Shown: one piece after another, positions 1-13,200 of the stretch
How the letters are laid out: every line of letters begins with the position of its first letter
Numbering within the stretch: position 1 is the first letter of the stretch
Assembly (NCBI GenBank): GCA_020536535.1
Contig: JAHLWZ010000819.1
Coordinates: 49,168 to 113,167, forward strand
Source of the DNA: Pelomyxa schiedti
Taxonomy: Eukaryota > Evosea > Pelobiontida > Pelomyxidae
DNA: 64,000 bases
Direction: 5' to 3'
Program-made: the position numbers and the translations under genes
The notes under the pieces: model-generated
What the model was told of the DNA's origin: nothing
Database searches by the model: none
What the model saw: only the letters and a program-made list of their open reading frames with translations

Positions 1-490
1 TTTGCACCATTCTCTTTTTCACAGCCTCGCTCATCTTGATGTTTTTTGCATGTACCTACAACGTAACAGTTCTTACCCGTAATTCATGTGTGTCTCTTCC
101 TTTTCTGACTGTCTCCAGACCAATAACTCTACACTCAGACAAAATAAAGAAGTGGCTGGAAATTATACCTCCATTCATATATGCCCTAACTGGTATTCCA
201 ACCCATCCATTCCTCTTCTACATATCCTTGACCCAGAATCTAATACCCACTAATAACAACTCCCAGCTTTTCTTATGGTTCTCATTGGACTTTCCATGAA
301 CCTCGCCATGTTCTACACTCTGGATGTTTGGAACGATCATCCCAAGACATATCACGCATCTTATGCCCTGGCAGTCACTCTGGCGTCAGATTTTGTCTTC
401 ACACTACCTGCAGGCATTGCTATGCTGTTCAATCGTAAAGGGGACACAGATCAGTACGCAGGTGTGGCAATGGATTCTGTGGTGGATTGA
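1..490 (+). CDS. Membrane protein, 3' end only
   Basis: The window opens inside this gene. Three exons can be joined in one frame: 25-51, 119-192 and 267-490, with introns 52-118 and 193-266 that start with GT and end with CAG. The joined C-terminus has at least two hydrophobic stretches, one around PPFIYALTAFLMVLIGL and one around ALAVTLASDFVFTLPAGIAM, separated by a short polar loop, and ends in a charged tail (DTDQYAGVAMDSVVD) at the TGA at 488. This indicates a polytopic membrane protein with a polar C-terminal tail. No family was recognised. The donor at 52 (GTACCT) is weak, so the first junction is the least certain. Confidence 0.5.
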
Positions 491-738
491 ACTTCAATCT
501 CGTCATAGTATCATGAAGTGTAAATGGCAAAAAAAAAGAGGTTTTTTTTTGGCCTCATTTTATTTTCCCTGTTTACCATACACCATAGAACTGTGATCAC
601 AGTTCTTGAAAAAGGGGAAGACGTACTTGTCCCGTTTTCCCTACAACACAGAATCCGAACTTGAAGTGTGCCGGGTACAGATGCCAAAGTGATCAAATCT
701 GACGTGTGATTAAGAATTACATTAATTAAAAAAATAAG

Positions 739-3004
739 ATGAAGAACACCCACGGCAACAATGACCCACCAAAGAAGACCAACAGTCCCAAGAAGCCTAC
801 GCCAGACACACACACTACTTCTACCTGTTCTACGTCGTCCTCGTCCCGGGACATGCCTTTCACCCGTAGCGCCGCGCGATTGGCCGCCAAGTCTGCCTCA
901 ACACAACAACAGCATCAGGAAAAGAAACCTGCTGGCGGTGGCACGGCGGCGGCGCGAGATCTCCGCAACACAAAGCCGCAGCCGCAGCCGCACCATACGT
1001 CAACTTCGACTAGTAGTACTACGAGCCGCGATGGGCGCAACGCTAGTGGGAATTCCGTTGCCTCTCGTTTGCCTGGAAATGGACAATCTCAGAACGGGAC
1101 GCAGTCTCAATCTCGTAGACAGCGATCTCAGAACTCAGCACCTGTGGACGTGGACGTGGACGTGGACGCGAACGGCGATGCTGATTGTGATATCGTTGCG
1201 CCGGGTGACTCGGAGGAGAGGATCGAGTCCTTTGTGAGTTTGACAAATTGTGACAGGGACGCTGCTAGGCAATTCCTTATGGTTGTAAAATGGCACTCAA
1301 TGTATATTTGTAATAACCGGGCTTTCTTAGGTGCATGGCTGGGATCTAGAATGGAGTGTAAATGAATTCCTGGGAGAAGGGAGCAAGCCGGAACAGGCTG
1401 AAGTCAGGGCGCCTATCAAGTCCATTGTTGACCAAATTCAACCCCGATCACCTCGAGTAAACAAGGTACTGTGATACTGAAATAGTTTATTCCTTGGGAA
1501 CCATGATTTAGCAGGGTCATATATCCATGCCTACTTCAGGGTTTTCAAAGAATGTCCCCCTTCCAGTGTTTGATTCCTTTAAGAAAGCTGGGTCAGGTTC
1601 GAAATTGCCGGCAATAAAGCAAAGTAGAATGTACATCCTGTGAAACTGACGAAATTTTCACAATTAATGTTAGGATCCAGTGAGGGGCTGTGTGATCCTA
1701 AGAAACTAAATGTTTTGGAAGAAATTTTTCGACCACCTGTTGATTTACTGAATCCTGGCCCCTTTGAAACAGTTCCTACTTTTTTCCTCCATTTCTTTTA
1801 TATAACTTCATGACAGGTCATGTGCCTTGCAACCCAAAAGGAAAAATGGATGCTCGTCTCTCTAATTGATCCATTAAAAGACTTTCCTTCCAATGTCCTG
1901 AATCGTGATGGATGGAAGAACCCTGAAATACACCAACTTGTAAAGAACAACTTCATTCTCTGGCAGATGGACATTTCCTCTCCAGACACACAATCCTATA
2001 AGACAGTAGGCACTTTATTTTAGTTTATTTGATACTAATTTCTCTAGTGCTACCAGCCAGAAGGTCCAGTACCACACCTTGCCATTCTTGACTGGCTTAC
2101 CCGGGAATGCAAAGCCAAGCACAACGGTCCTATCACCTGTGACGAGTTGCGGACATTCCGTATGCCTTTTATCCACGGCAAAGCCTGCTAATAATGTTTA
2201 GTTAAGAACTTTTTGAGGGATCATGGTGATGACAACAACTTTGAGTGCGACAATATAGCAACCTCAAACCAGCATACAGCAACATCAATTCAGCGAACAA
2301 GTTCGGGCACCACACTTGGAACGAGTAAGAGTAATACGGGCACCACACTCGGAACGAGTAAGAGTAATACAACCTGTTCAGCTGAGGAGATAGTGGAACT
2401 ACAAGATAGCGAAGAAGAGAAAGAGGATTCCGACGAAGTAATGGCCAAACGAGAGCCCCTTACAAACGAGCATCATTACCGTTCACCACCAAATAAGAAG
2501 CCAAGGTGTGACGCAGCAACGGACAAGCAAGTAACAAGCAGCAAAGCTTTCAAAATGCTTGGAAAAAGCGACCCGAGCAAGGAATGCACCGTGCCGAAGC
2601 CTGAACATGTTTCCACTTCGCCATCTGCTCCACAGCAACCACCACCTAGCCTGACTCCCGCCGTAGACCCTCTACAAGGCGTCCCAGAGAAAGACATTTG
2701 TGAAATAAAGGTCATAATGAAGCACACTGTAAACCAACATCTACTAACATAAAAAAGATTCGCCACAATGAGTCTACAACCGTTGTTAGGCTGTTAGTAA
2801 ATAGCACTCTGTCAGACCTACGGAAGCAAGTTGAAGCCAAGTGCAACCCTCCAGCCAATTTCAAACTGTTTACCATTTTCCCCCGCAAGGAACTCACTGA
2901 CCCTTCAGAGACTCTCACAAACCTTGGTACTCGTTGCACATCATTTCTTCCTCTCTAACCACCTCACAGGCCTGGCACCGCGGTCCGTTCTGCTTCTCTT
3001 CTGA
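739..3004 (+). CDS. UBX domain protein of UBXN7/Ubx5 type (UBA-UAS-UBX)
   Basis: Adaptor that links ubiquitylated proteins and cullin ligases to the Cdc48/p97 segregase. The first 150 residues are disordered and Ser/Gln/Asp rich. A UBA-like helix bundle follows (EERIESFVSLTNCDRDAARQ, then after a 48-nt intron HGWDLEWSVNEFLGEG), and the phrase EVRAPI after it is typical of UBXN7. The UAS thioredoxin-like domain has LEEIFRPPVDLLNPGPFET, NVLNRDGWKNPEIHQLV and FILWQMD. An acidic linker holds a 33-bp duplication. The UBX domain is VVRLLVNSTLSDLRKQV...FPRKELTDPSETL...NLGLAPRSVLLLF, with the last intron (about 2927-2971) falling inside the LGLAPRS turn. Introns are 42-80 nt. Homology to human UBXN7 is clear from domain order and spacing. 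A Cdc48 role is known for the family, not shown here. Confidence 0.85.
2305..2370 (+). repeat. 33-bp in-frame tandem duplication
   Basis: Two adjacent 33-nt units (2305-2337 and 2338-2370) differ at one base (T/C in the CACTTGG / CACTCGG position). They encode two copies of SGTTLGTSKSNT-like sequence in the disordered linker of the UBX protein. The near identity suggests recent slippage or duplication. Confidence 0.9.
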
Positions 3005-3181
3005 GTCTCACCTACTGGCCGCGAGTGTGAGAACAAACCAACAAAAACGGTTCTGGTATTGGGAGAATAAAACGACAAAACAAACCCGAAATTCCCTTAA
3101 AAGCTACAGAAAGGAATAGATTTACGGCAGATCTGTTTAGTTAGGGGAAATCACAAGAGTGATGGTTTTTGTCGGTTAGAG

Positions 3182-4849
3182 ATGGACGACGCACCGAGCG
3201 AGCCGGCAACGGCCAACGGGGCAGGGCCCGTGTGGCAGAAAAAGGATGCGAAGTGGGTGTGGCTGTTGATAACGAAATTGGTTCTCGCGGGGCTCGTGGT
3301 TGTGTTTATGGTCTCAGCCACCGAGGCTACAAACAGAATTCAAGTTGCGTGCATTTTTGTCGGGTTTATGTTATTATTATTCCTCTTCCAACCGGCGTAG
3401 GTGCATTATGGGTACACCAAGCCCTACTTCATGACATACTTCTGCACTAGTTTCTTGATATTTATTGGTTTGGGGCAGGTGCTTGCTTTTTTTTCCCCTT
3501 CTTCTTGTATCTCAAATCAACACCAGACTGCAGCTTTCATTATTACTTCTCTTATGCATAAGAAGAAGATAACCAGGGACCTGTTTCAACAAAGTACATT
3601 TAAAACACACTCTCTTCTCAAAGTTGTGATGCTGGCACCTCTTTTCTCTGTATTCTGGTTTCTGGCCAATTACCTATTCGTGAGCTCCTAGCCATCCCAG
3701 ACATAATACCTTTATCAACAACCAATTGATAGTCCTACGGGGTTGGAAAAACAAACTCTGCATCTGCACTTAGCATTGAACAACTGGCTACGGTTTTAGT
3801 ATTCATTGGATCAGTGATCTTTTTGAAGGAAAGAGTAACCGATTTAAAACTTCTCAGTACTACGGTACCCCTTTAGCTTCACTCCTGAATGAACCCGAGA
3901 CTTATAAACACAAAAACTCTAGATATGCGTTGTAGGAGTTGTGTTAATTGCCTGTGCTGACGAGTTAGTAACGGACAGTGTTGCTCCAACAGCAATTTCA
4001 CAGTCTCTTGAGGGGGATTTACTCGTGATAGGATCGACTGTAGCAACAGCAGCATGTATTTTATTAAGGAGTCATTAACGTATATTTACATTACTAGATA
4101 TGATTTCCTATGCTCGTTTGCTCTCCGGTGTTTGCCTTCTGCCCGCTGTAAATACTTTCTTGGGGCTTATAGGACTTTCCAATATCCTCCTCTTCTGGCC
4201 AGGACTGGTAATTCACTCTCTCTACCAAAGCAATGTGCATGACTTTCAGCCAGCTAATTTGGGATGCGACTGGCTGGGAAACCTTCGAATTTCCCTCTGG
4301 GGAGGTTCTTGGATTATTGATTCTATCTGCTCTTCTACAACTCGGCTACAACTACACTCTCAATGTAGGCATAGTAATTGCCTCCCCACTGTACATGAGA
4401 ATCGCCACAGTATGTACTACGTTCTCGTAATTATTTTTTATTATCCCAAAAACGGCAAAAAGCAAGCAACTTCCCACTCAACTCAAGATCGTACTTTCAA
4501 AATTCACTGGAATTTAGACACACACGCCAACAACCAGTTAATCTTATAGCACATTCACAGCAATCAACAGATTTGTGCACTTCCAGTCTCATTCCTCGTT
4601 GACACTCTGCTGTTTGACGTTCCCTTCAACTGGCTACGAATTACAGGCGCCGGCGTGGTGTCAATCGGCTTTGTGCTCTTTGCCACAATCGCAGAAAGGA
4701 TGCTGGTCCCCTGGCCCTGGCTCAGTTCCCAGGCCAAAGCAAATCTGGTACCCTGGCCTTGTAACATATGCCCAAACCACAGGCCAGACAGTTCTGAATC
4801 TGAGCCACCCATCAACGACGTCGACGGTAGTACCAGACTCCTGAGCTGA
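3182..4849 (+). CDS. SLC35F5-like drug/metabolite transporter
   Basis: Multi-pass membrane transporter of the DMT superfamily, nucleotide-sugar-transporter clan. The start at 3182 gives a short polar N-terminus, then the first helix (WVWLLITKLVLAGLVVVF). Seven or more exons join in frame: HYGYTKPYFMTYF, PLFSVFWFLANYLF, SALSIEQLATVLVFIGSVIF, VVGVVLIACADE, LLPAVNTFLGLIGL, LFWPGL then TGWETFEFPSGEVLGLL, and a last exon ICALPVSFLVDTLLFDVPFN... ending at 4849. The motif pair YxKP(Y/F)FxTY and the FE(F/W)P segment after LWPG are diagnostic of the SLC35F5 branch, whose substrate is poorly known. The intron at about 4410-4567 is the longest in the gene. The C-terminal tail is cytosolic-type and Pro/Ser rich. 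Confidence 0.8.
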
Positions 4850-4952
4850 CATTTACCACCCCAGTTGAAAAAACCGATCTACGCCTTTCCTGTAACGATG
4901 TTGCGCGATCAAACGAACGATTTAACGAACAAAAAAAAAAAAAAGAAAAGAA

Positions 4953-7900
4953 ATGAAGTGGGAGGGGATGCTGCCGGTGTTGGTCTTTGTTCTTTGTTTG
5001 TTTGTCGACAGTGGTGCGTGTCGAGTCATGTACGGAAAAAGTGCAGCTACTGGAGACCCTTTGGTCATCCGTTTCGATCCCGCTGAATCGCCGTTTTCTT
5101 CTCAGCACCAAAACCTTGCTTGGTATTTCCTTCCCCAAAGCGCTTGGAATTAGGTTTTAACAGATAGAGAATGTAGGTTTTTGGAAGAGACTTTCAACAC
5201 TATACGGGTTGGTGATTTGCACCAAGTTTCCTCTATGCCAGCAATTTTTGGTGACAAGACAAATGTAATTGTCATTTACACACAAAGTTACTTTGGAATT
5301 CCCGTACAAGGTTTCTTTGTGAAGCTACTTTGGCTTTTTTAAAAAGGAAAAAAACAGGTGCAAGCCTCAAGGCCGTTTTTGATTTGCATAATAGGCTTCT
5401 ACAGGCATCCTTTAAGTTGGTTGATAGGTAAGTTCCCCCTGAATTCTTTATTCTGATAGTTTTCAGTATAACACTTGATCCCAACCCTTCAGTGAGCCCA
5501 GAATTGGCTATCAAATGGGCTATGAGGGATGCACATTTGATGTCGGTACCTTCACCTTTGCGGAAGTTGCTACTTCCTAGGGGTAGGGAAATGCAATGCA
5601 TTATAAAACTCACCAATTTAGATTTGATCACCCATAAGACCTCTCTTAAGGTTTATAGAAGTGGACTCACGACTGGTAGTTCTGGGGCTAATCACCTTAT
5701 ATGGGAAATACAATTTCGCTCTGCCTCCAGCACGATAATGGACCCTCAATTGTATTTTTCCTGTTTCCATTCCATGCTTAACTTTTTCCCACAGTGCATT
5801 CTTGGTTGATGCCCATTCCGCAGATGTTCTTGGGGTGAGAAATCTTCTCAAAGGCTCCCTTTATCGGTACAAATATCCTTTCAATTCGATCTAAATAGCT
5901 CGAAGTGAACTTCGGGATTACCCAAGTACTTCACCATACTGGGTTGAAGGTGACTCTATGCCAAAAGATGATGTGGAGGGAACAGCATTCCTCAATGCTG
6001 CAGGTGACTACTACACAACACTCTATAACATGTACAAGTGGCGCTCATATGACAACAGAGGTTCTTCCCATTCCCCCTTTTTTTTTTGTTCTTACTTTAA
6101 TCAGACTCTCCCCTTATTGGAAACGTAAACATGGAAGATAAAAATGTTTGCCCAAATGCATATTTCTCTGATAGTGATAACATGACCTACTTCTGCACTG
6201 GGTTGTCTCGCTATGACAGTACAGCCACCACTCCATTAGCCACTGTGCTTTGATCACACTTTCTACAGTTGCCACACATGAACTCGGTCACGCACTTTCG
6301 TCTTGCCTTGATAATGGATACTACGAATATATGTCAGGTGCCCTTCAAGAAGCCTTTTCTGATACGATTGCTGAGACATTCTCACAGTTTTGGAATGGGA
6401 GTGGTATTACTTTTTTTTTTTCCTTCCCATTTGCTTATATCTTTGAAGGGTATTACGATATCCGAGATCCTAGACGCACTTGCTTGAATACATCAGTTGC
6501 CACTCAAAAGAGATGGATTGTTGGGGATGACTGTGAACTGTTTGGTGATGGTAAGCTGAAAGTTCATGTTAACAAACACTACCCCTGATACAGGATTGAG
6601 AGATATGTACAACCCAACTTGTGGTGACCTTCCCGAAACTATTTCCACAATGCAATGCTTTCCTTATGACATGAATGGGGTGCACTACAATTGCGGTAGG
6701 TCCCTCTTGTTGCGCTTTTTTTTTTTTTAAGGGAGGGAAAAAAAAAAAGGGCCACCCTCAGTGCTCTTTTCTTTGCTCTCTGATGGTGGTTATTTTTATG
6801 GACCGCTATACCCTGGAATAGGCCTATTAAAGGTTTAGGTGGCTGAGGTATGGCTTCAAATGAATATTGTTTATAGGCATGGCATATTTTCTTTCAAGCG
6901 AAGTATGAATACCAGTCCCCTTCAGAAACTTTCTCAGAGTACGCTGGACATCTTCAGATGGCTTGTGACGATCTTGCCGATGAAGAAGGCAATCTGATTG
7001 ACCAGTACGGAACAATAACAGATGAGCATGTTATCCCTGATGATTGTGATATACTTGGTATTCCAAACTTTTTTTTATTATGGATACGCCAACAAACGAA
7101 AATAAAACAAAACCAAGACGATCTTATTGACGCTGTGGGGATGACCGATACTCCTTGTATGCAACATTTCACATCTCAAACGATTTATTTGATTTAGGCT
7201 CCAATTATGTTTTCTGGGGTGCCTACCCTTCGTACATCCCTGTTTCTGGAGGGGTCACTGCCATATACACTTCTGGTTGCTCTGGTTGTACCACATTTAT
7301 GAAGGTTTATTTCCCCTGTGCTTATTCCGTTAAAATATCAACAGCTGGGCACTGAGACGTACTCTAGTGAATCTGAAGTTTTCACTTATTTTGGTACAAC
7401 CACTGGGTGGAATCAATACTCTCCATTTCAAATACCAGGTACATCCTCGTCAACAGTGTAGTACCAATTTTTTTTTGTTTTAAGAATTACTGGGTTCAAA
7501 TATGCTTGTCAACTTCTCAATTGCCAGTGACTCCAATTTTGCCAATACTCCTGCTCTAGATGACCTATATTCCCTTCCAATGACAATAGAGTATTACGGT
7601 AGCGCACTCACCTACAACCGTAAGCCAACCAAAAACAGAGCAACCAACGTTCAGTGGTGTGAGTCCTGATTCTGGTAGTGTGGATGGAGGGTATTGGATA
7701 TCAATTAAGGGAGAAGGTTTCCAGGCGTTCCCGGGACCATGCAGCCCGATTACAGGATTTTACTATGACTGCCTTGTTTGTAAGTCAAATTTGTGGTTTA
7801 TGCAAAATAAAAGAAAGGACCAACAATATACAGGTGTGTGGCAGAGTGGAGAATCTGGTGTGTATGCAGACTACGGCCTATTTGTCTCTTCCACCGAGAT

Positions 7901-8267
7901 ACAGTGCTTGGCACCAGCTGTTTCCCAACCAAGTATATGGAACATCAGTGTTTCCCTGAACCTGCACTCAATAGCTGACGGCTATGTTGAATTCCACTAC
8001 GAAGATGATGACAGTATTATCTGCCCTCCTATGCCCCTTTTTACTTACCACTATTCTAGACTTGGTTCTAATTATCGTTGTCTGCGTAATCGTTGGTGTT
8101 GGAATAATAGCTGGTGCTGTGGTGTGTCCCATCCCAGCCCCTTTTGGTCCCATAATTCCAACCCACACACTCCATAGGTAATCGGGATCGTCGCTCACCA
8201 CTACAACCGCAAGAGGCAGTACGACCAGCTTCCGAACTCCACCCAAATCCCCAAGAGCGCCTCTTGA
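4953..8267 (+). CDS. Type I membrane M4-like (thermolysin clan) metallopeptidase with IPT/TIG domain
   Basis: Secreted or surface zinc peptidase. The N-terminal 23 residues are a signal peptide (LPVLVFVLCLFVDSGAC). A propeptide region follows (exons to about 5900). The zinc site is HELGH (codons about 6277-6291) with the third ligand in SGALQEAFSDTIAE, the M4 pattern. RWIVGDDC, LRDMYNPTCGD and GPPSVLFSLLSDGG match the thermolysin C-domain (the last corresponds to NGIPNKAFYLL-type sequence). C-terminal to the catalytic unit are Cys-rich segments and an IPT/TIG fold (SGVSPDSGSVDGGYWISI). One transmembrane helix (LVLIIVVCVIVGVGIIAGAV) and a short cytosolic tail end the protein at 8267. About 17 introns of 38-60 nt, most with resolved phases. 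The first joins NLAW to FLEET using the acceptor at about 5174. Confidence 0.8.
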
Positions 8268-8413
8268 TCTCGCGCGCCCAACTTGGGTCCGACCAGCCCC
8301 AACACCGTAGTTGTCATTTATAGAAGCCAAACAAAAAATCAAGGGCGCAGTTGCCTAAAGAACAATCAAACGAACATTAATCTGCCTGGGGCTGAAGTTG
8401 TTGATGTCGAATC

Positions 8414-10211
8414 TTGACACCAACACAACAAAATAAAAAACCAGAGACCAGCAACACCCGCAACGACCACCAAGCCGATGAACAACGGCCTATGAATCGC
8501 ACTAGATTCGGCAGCAACAGCAATGGGTGTAACAATACAAGCAAACTACTGCACAATCCGCACCGGCACCACCACACTCCCACCGACACGAGTTGCGTCA
8601 ACGACAGCGGAGGCGACAACGACGACAGCGATGACGATAATAAGCCGACCGCGCCCCCCCCGCCCACCCCGCGGCCTCCCTCGCCGCGCACCGGCGGCGC
8701 CGCCCACGCACTCACCGTTCCCGACCTTGGCACCTCGGCCCCAGCGACCGTGTGCTCGCCGACGCTACGGCAGAGTACGGCGAATTGCACCTCGGCTAGC
8801 GGGAGAGGCACGGGCGAATGTGGCGGCGCTGTGGGATGGGTGATTTGGAGCGTGGTTGTGCCGCAAGTTGGCTTGCTCGATGATCCTTGCTCGTTGATTG
8901 GGGTCGGCGAGGTGTGGTCCGACCTTATCCCGGCAATCGGTTCCGCTCTCGCTGGAAGTGGGTTCCTCCTTTCTTTGTTATTAAATTGTGACAAATTTCG
9001 TAGAAGTGGGTCACTGCCACTCTGTTGTTACCTGTGCTCAGCAAGACGCTCGCCTCTTTGTGGAGTGGTTGCTCAAGCACCCTCCTATGCAGTTCACAGG
9101 ACCAGGGGGTGCTCCCATAGACGTAGAGCCTCCTTTTGGTGCCCCTCTCCCTTCAAGTGCAACTGTAAGTCTGAATCTCCTAGTGTATACCCCCTTGCCA
9201 TCACTATATGAGTGGTACAATTCTCTTTCCTCAGCTTTCCTGGAGGCTTGTAGGGGTGGCCACTTGACCACAGCAAGTACGTTGTCGAACCTGATTGCCA
9301 CGTTCCATAGCAAAGTTCAATTCCAAGGAGTGGCACTGGATCCAGTGGCTGCACTTGTTGCTTCATGTGGAGGGGTTGACGACGCGAAAAGTTGCTCTAC
9401 TGCCAAGTGGCTTGTAACGCACTACGCTTTATCGAAAGGTGCTGTTACTGAGACCTCTAATAGCGCTTTGAAATCATGCTGTGCCAGCGGAAATATACGC
9501 ACCGCCAAGTTCTTGACCTCCAATTTTTCCTTGACCACCAAAGAAGAACCGGCATTGCCAAAGGATGTACCACAGCCCGGACAACACACACGCTACTTCA
9601 AAACTCAAAACCCAGATAGCGGAACCAGCAGTGATGCGGTTGAATGTTTAGTTTTATGTTGCACTGGTGGTCACTTGGATATGATGGCTTGGCTCGTGCT
9701 GGAATTTTCTATTGACGTCAGCGACCTACTTTCAAGTGACTGTGACGCCTTTGTGCGCTCTTGTGCTTCAGGGAATATTGAGTGCGTGAAGTGGTTGGCA
9801 CTCCACTTTTCTCTACTAGGAAGACCAGAAGTACGCTCATGCTGTGGACCGATTTTACGGTCTTGCTGTGCGCGGGGCAAGGCTGATGTAGCACAGTGGC
9901 TAGTGGATGCCTTTCATTTAGGCTATGATGAAGCTATGTACGTAAAAGTTGTGCACCCAGACATGCAAAACAGCAAAGTTGCACAGTGGATTGAAGAGCA
10001 GAAACTCTTGGAAGAGGAAGACTACCTAGACGATAACGAAGACGCGTATGCAGACGAACAGGCAAGCACAGAATCGGACTCGGATGCCTCCTCCGGTATA
10101 TCATCTGATGAGGAGGAGCCCGACGCACCAAAAGCCGAACAAACCCCAACACCAGCCGAACCAAAACAAGTGCCCATTCCCCCACTTATCGTCCTAAACC
10201 GTTCTGTGTAA
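8414..10211 (+). CDS. Ankyrin-like repeat protein with disordered termini
   Basis: Two exons: 8414-8957, intron 8958-9003 and the rest to 10211. The first 120 residues are disordered (His, Asn, Asp, Pro rich). The body has repeated units of about 35 residues such as SCCASGNIRTAKFL, CCTGGHLDMMAWLV, SCASGNIECVKWLALHFSL and SCCARGKADVAQWLV. These share the (C/S)xxGxxxxxxWL core of ankyrin-like repeats but lack the canonical TPLH start. The C-terminal 80 residues are strongly acidic then proline rich (SSDEEEPDAPKAEQTP). Such repeats usually act as protein-binding scaffolds; the partner is unknown. It converges on the MYND gene with only about 40 bp between stop codons. Confidence 0.7.
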
Positions 10212-10250
10212 AAAACAAAAATCTTTGGTAAAAGTCTCTCTGTGGTTTTT

Positions 10251-13200
10251 TTAAAGTCTTTTACAAAGAAGCTTGTGAATTGGCCAGTGTGCTGGTTAGG
10301 TAGGGAGAATATTAGAGAAACTGAAGCGCAGTTAGGGAACCAAACCTTTTTGGCATTCCTTTCCGCAATAGGGAGCACTGTTACAACCACCACAGAGTAA
10401 GCACTTCACTTGTTTGCCACAGTTGCTACATGTTTTCAGTTTCTTGCCTGCGGGTGTGCCACTGGTAGTATTACTTGCAGTTGTTGTGGTGGTTGCAGTT
10501 CGCACAGGGTGTGCTGCTGGTGATGTAGAATGTGGAATTGGTGAAGGTGGTGGTTGCTGGTGCTGCTGCTGTTGCTGCTGTTGTTTTTGAGTAGTTGTGG
10601 CAGTAGGTTGTGGAGCGGCGGGAGTTGCCGGAGGTGTGGGCTTTCTTGTATTAGTGGTGGGGTTGTTGACTCCGCGAGTTTTATTGGAGGATGACACCTG
10701 CGGAGGTTGTTGTTTGTTCTTCTTAGCTTTGTTCTTTTTGTTGCTGGCCTTGGACTTTTGCTGGGGTTTTTTATTTGCCTGGGCTACGTTGTGTTGTTGA
10801 GGTTGGGCTCGCTGGTTTTTCTGCGTTTGTTGTGCTTTTTGTCCCTGCTGATCTTTATCTTGGTTTTGCTGGGAACTCTCTGGATGATTGACACAAGTCT
10901 CAACTTGTTGGGGGGGCTCGAGCTTTTCTGCAGGTTGGGCTGTCTGTTACTGATTAGTGAGGTAAATGATATTCTGAAGAGTACGTGCCTGGGTAGGTGC
11001 AGCTTGTGTGCCTGTCTTCTGAGGGAGGTTTGCAAGGCCCTCGGCTATCTTTTTCCCAGTGGAACCTCCAAGAACGGAACACTCGTTTTCAAGGAAGTCG
11101 TTGAGGGGGCCAGTGGGAAGAAGAGTGGCATTACTGGCAGGCGTTGGTAAAGGGGTCGTTGCACTAGCCGGAGGTGGTGCATTCGGTGTGGGCAGGGGTG
11201 TGGGATGTGGAGAAAGGGAAGCCGGCAATTGTTGAAGATAGTGAAGATGGTGTATGGCAAACATCAAAGTGAGTGTTGTTGCCTCTGCTTTAAGAGGTGA
11301 TAGTAAACGTTGGATTTCGGAAATTTCCCACTCGCTGTCAACGTCACCAAATAAAACAGGCATGTGTTGTAGCATCAATAAGAAGAGTGCCTCGCGCATT
11401 GTCTCGAGGGATGCCTAGAGTGATGCTAAGTGAAAGGAATATTGCGAGGTTCATACAAGGGAAGAGTTAAAAGGATGACGGTCTTGATAGTGCAAGATTT
11501 TGGTTTCCAGATTTCTTTGTGCATCCATAAAGACCTTTTTCTCTATGTTGCCAGGGAGGAAGTTTGGCAGGATAAGGGAAATCTAGTGGAGCAACGTAAG
11601 GTTAATAGCATAAGGGGAAATACAACATTTGAAATGCTGTCATGTATTGCGTTATTCCTCTCTGGTCGCATTTGAAGCTTCAGGCGGGAAACCCAGGATT
11701 GAAAGTAGGTGCCTGATACAGCAGAATCAATCATTTCCATTTCAAATGCAGTCCGTACCACTGGATCGGCACATCCTTTCATTCGCATTAAGAGGACATT
11801 GTTTAACATTCAAAGAACGTTTCTACAAACCGGCGCCAATTGACACAAGAGAGCTTGTGTGATAAGCATTTGCCCAACTAGGGGAAATGTATTCAGATTT
11901 TGACAGCAACGGATCTCTTCGTGTATCCAGATCAGTGCCATATTTACCAAACAGTATCGCAAACGCATGGCAGCAGGCAATCCCAACCTTGTAGTAATGC
12001 TGAAGGTCACTTTGCATAACTGAGAAGAGCACTCTAGGAAGATGCTCCTGGCCCCCTGTTGGGTACATTAAGTTAAACGTAATAGTTGACTGAACCTACA
12101 GGCAACTAGTTTTTGGACTAATTCCATGTGAACTGATACATCCAGCTCGGGTACATGAAGTTGTGTGCATGTGGCAACTAAAGCACTGGTTGTAAGGTCT
12201 AATACTGCATCAGCAGCAGGGGCAGGTTGCCATGTATCCCACAAAGAAAATAAACTGCAGTCTAGAAGATTTACAGCTCTATCACCCGCATAACGTGGTG
12301 CAACAGCTAAGGCGCGCCCGAGTGCACTCAATACCCAGGGACAGTCGCGAGGAGGCACCCACATGCTGAAAACGTAATGCATGCACGCAAAACAAAAATG
12401 TCCTGGATCAGGCCAATTCATGCAAGTAATTAGAAGCTAAGAAAAATAACTGTTAATTGGGACAAAATGGAAGGTGGACCTACTGAAAGTTGATCAAAGT
12501 TGAGCAAAGGAAGAACGCATGACAACAACCGGGAAGTATGTTCAAGGCAGTCACAAAATGGCTTTTGCATATACCAGAATGCGCGATAGTGACTGACAAT
12601 CGCCATTAACTGGTGTGTGAATCAATAAAATGAAGGGAAATGTGATTAGCCACTTGCATTGTATTTAAGAAACAAACCTCAGATATTATACCGTATATTT
12701 TCGTAACAGTAGCAGGTTCAAAAATGGCAAGCCATTCTTCCAATTGCGACCTTGTACGGAACTGCTGCCATGATAAACTCACAACTAAGTCCAGAGTTTC
12801 TCTCCAAACAAAACTGTAGTGCCTGGCCACAAACTTTCGCATATCTGTTTCCGTTGTTTTGATTATTTCTTTGATAATGTTGGGAACCCACCAATAAGAT
12901 GAGCCTGGGAGAAGGTAGCTAGTCTCTCCCGCTCCTCTGGAGGGAGTTTGTTGAATATTTTCAGTTGCTCTTTTGGCCTTAGCTTTGAATACATAGGGTC
13001 TTTTGTTACTTAAGAATTGTCGGAGAATTCTCAGACATACATTATATTGTGGATTCTGCTCAGGCAAGATTTTATAAGGAGGTGCAAAGGACCAGCGTGA
13101 TAACTCATGGCTTGGTTGCGGCATCAATGTTTGTCCAGATCTTAGTAATTTTTGGAGAACACTCTTAAAAAAGGTTAGTCTGTCTTTTTGGCTTTAATGA

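Noticed and set aside
5865-5905. ATATCCTTTC on the plus strand in the peptidase gene
   Set aside because: It is inside an intron that already has a GT-AG pair in the right phase, and no TTCCTTAAC is present.
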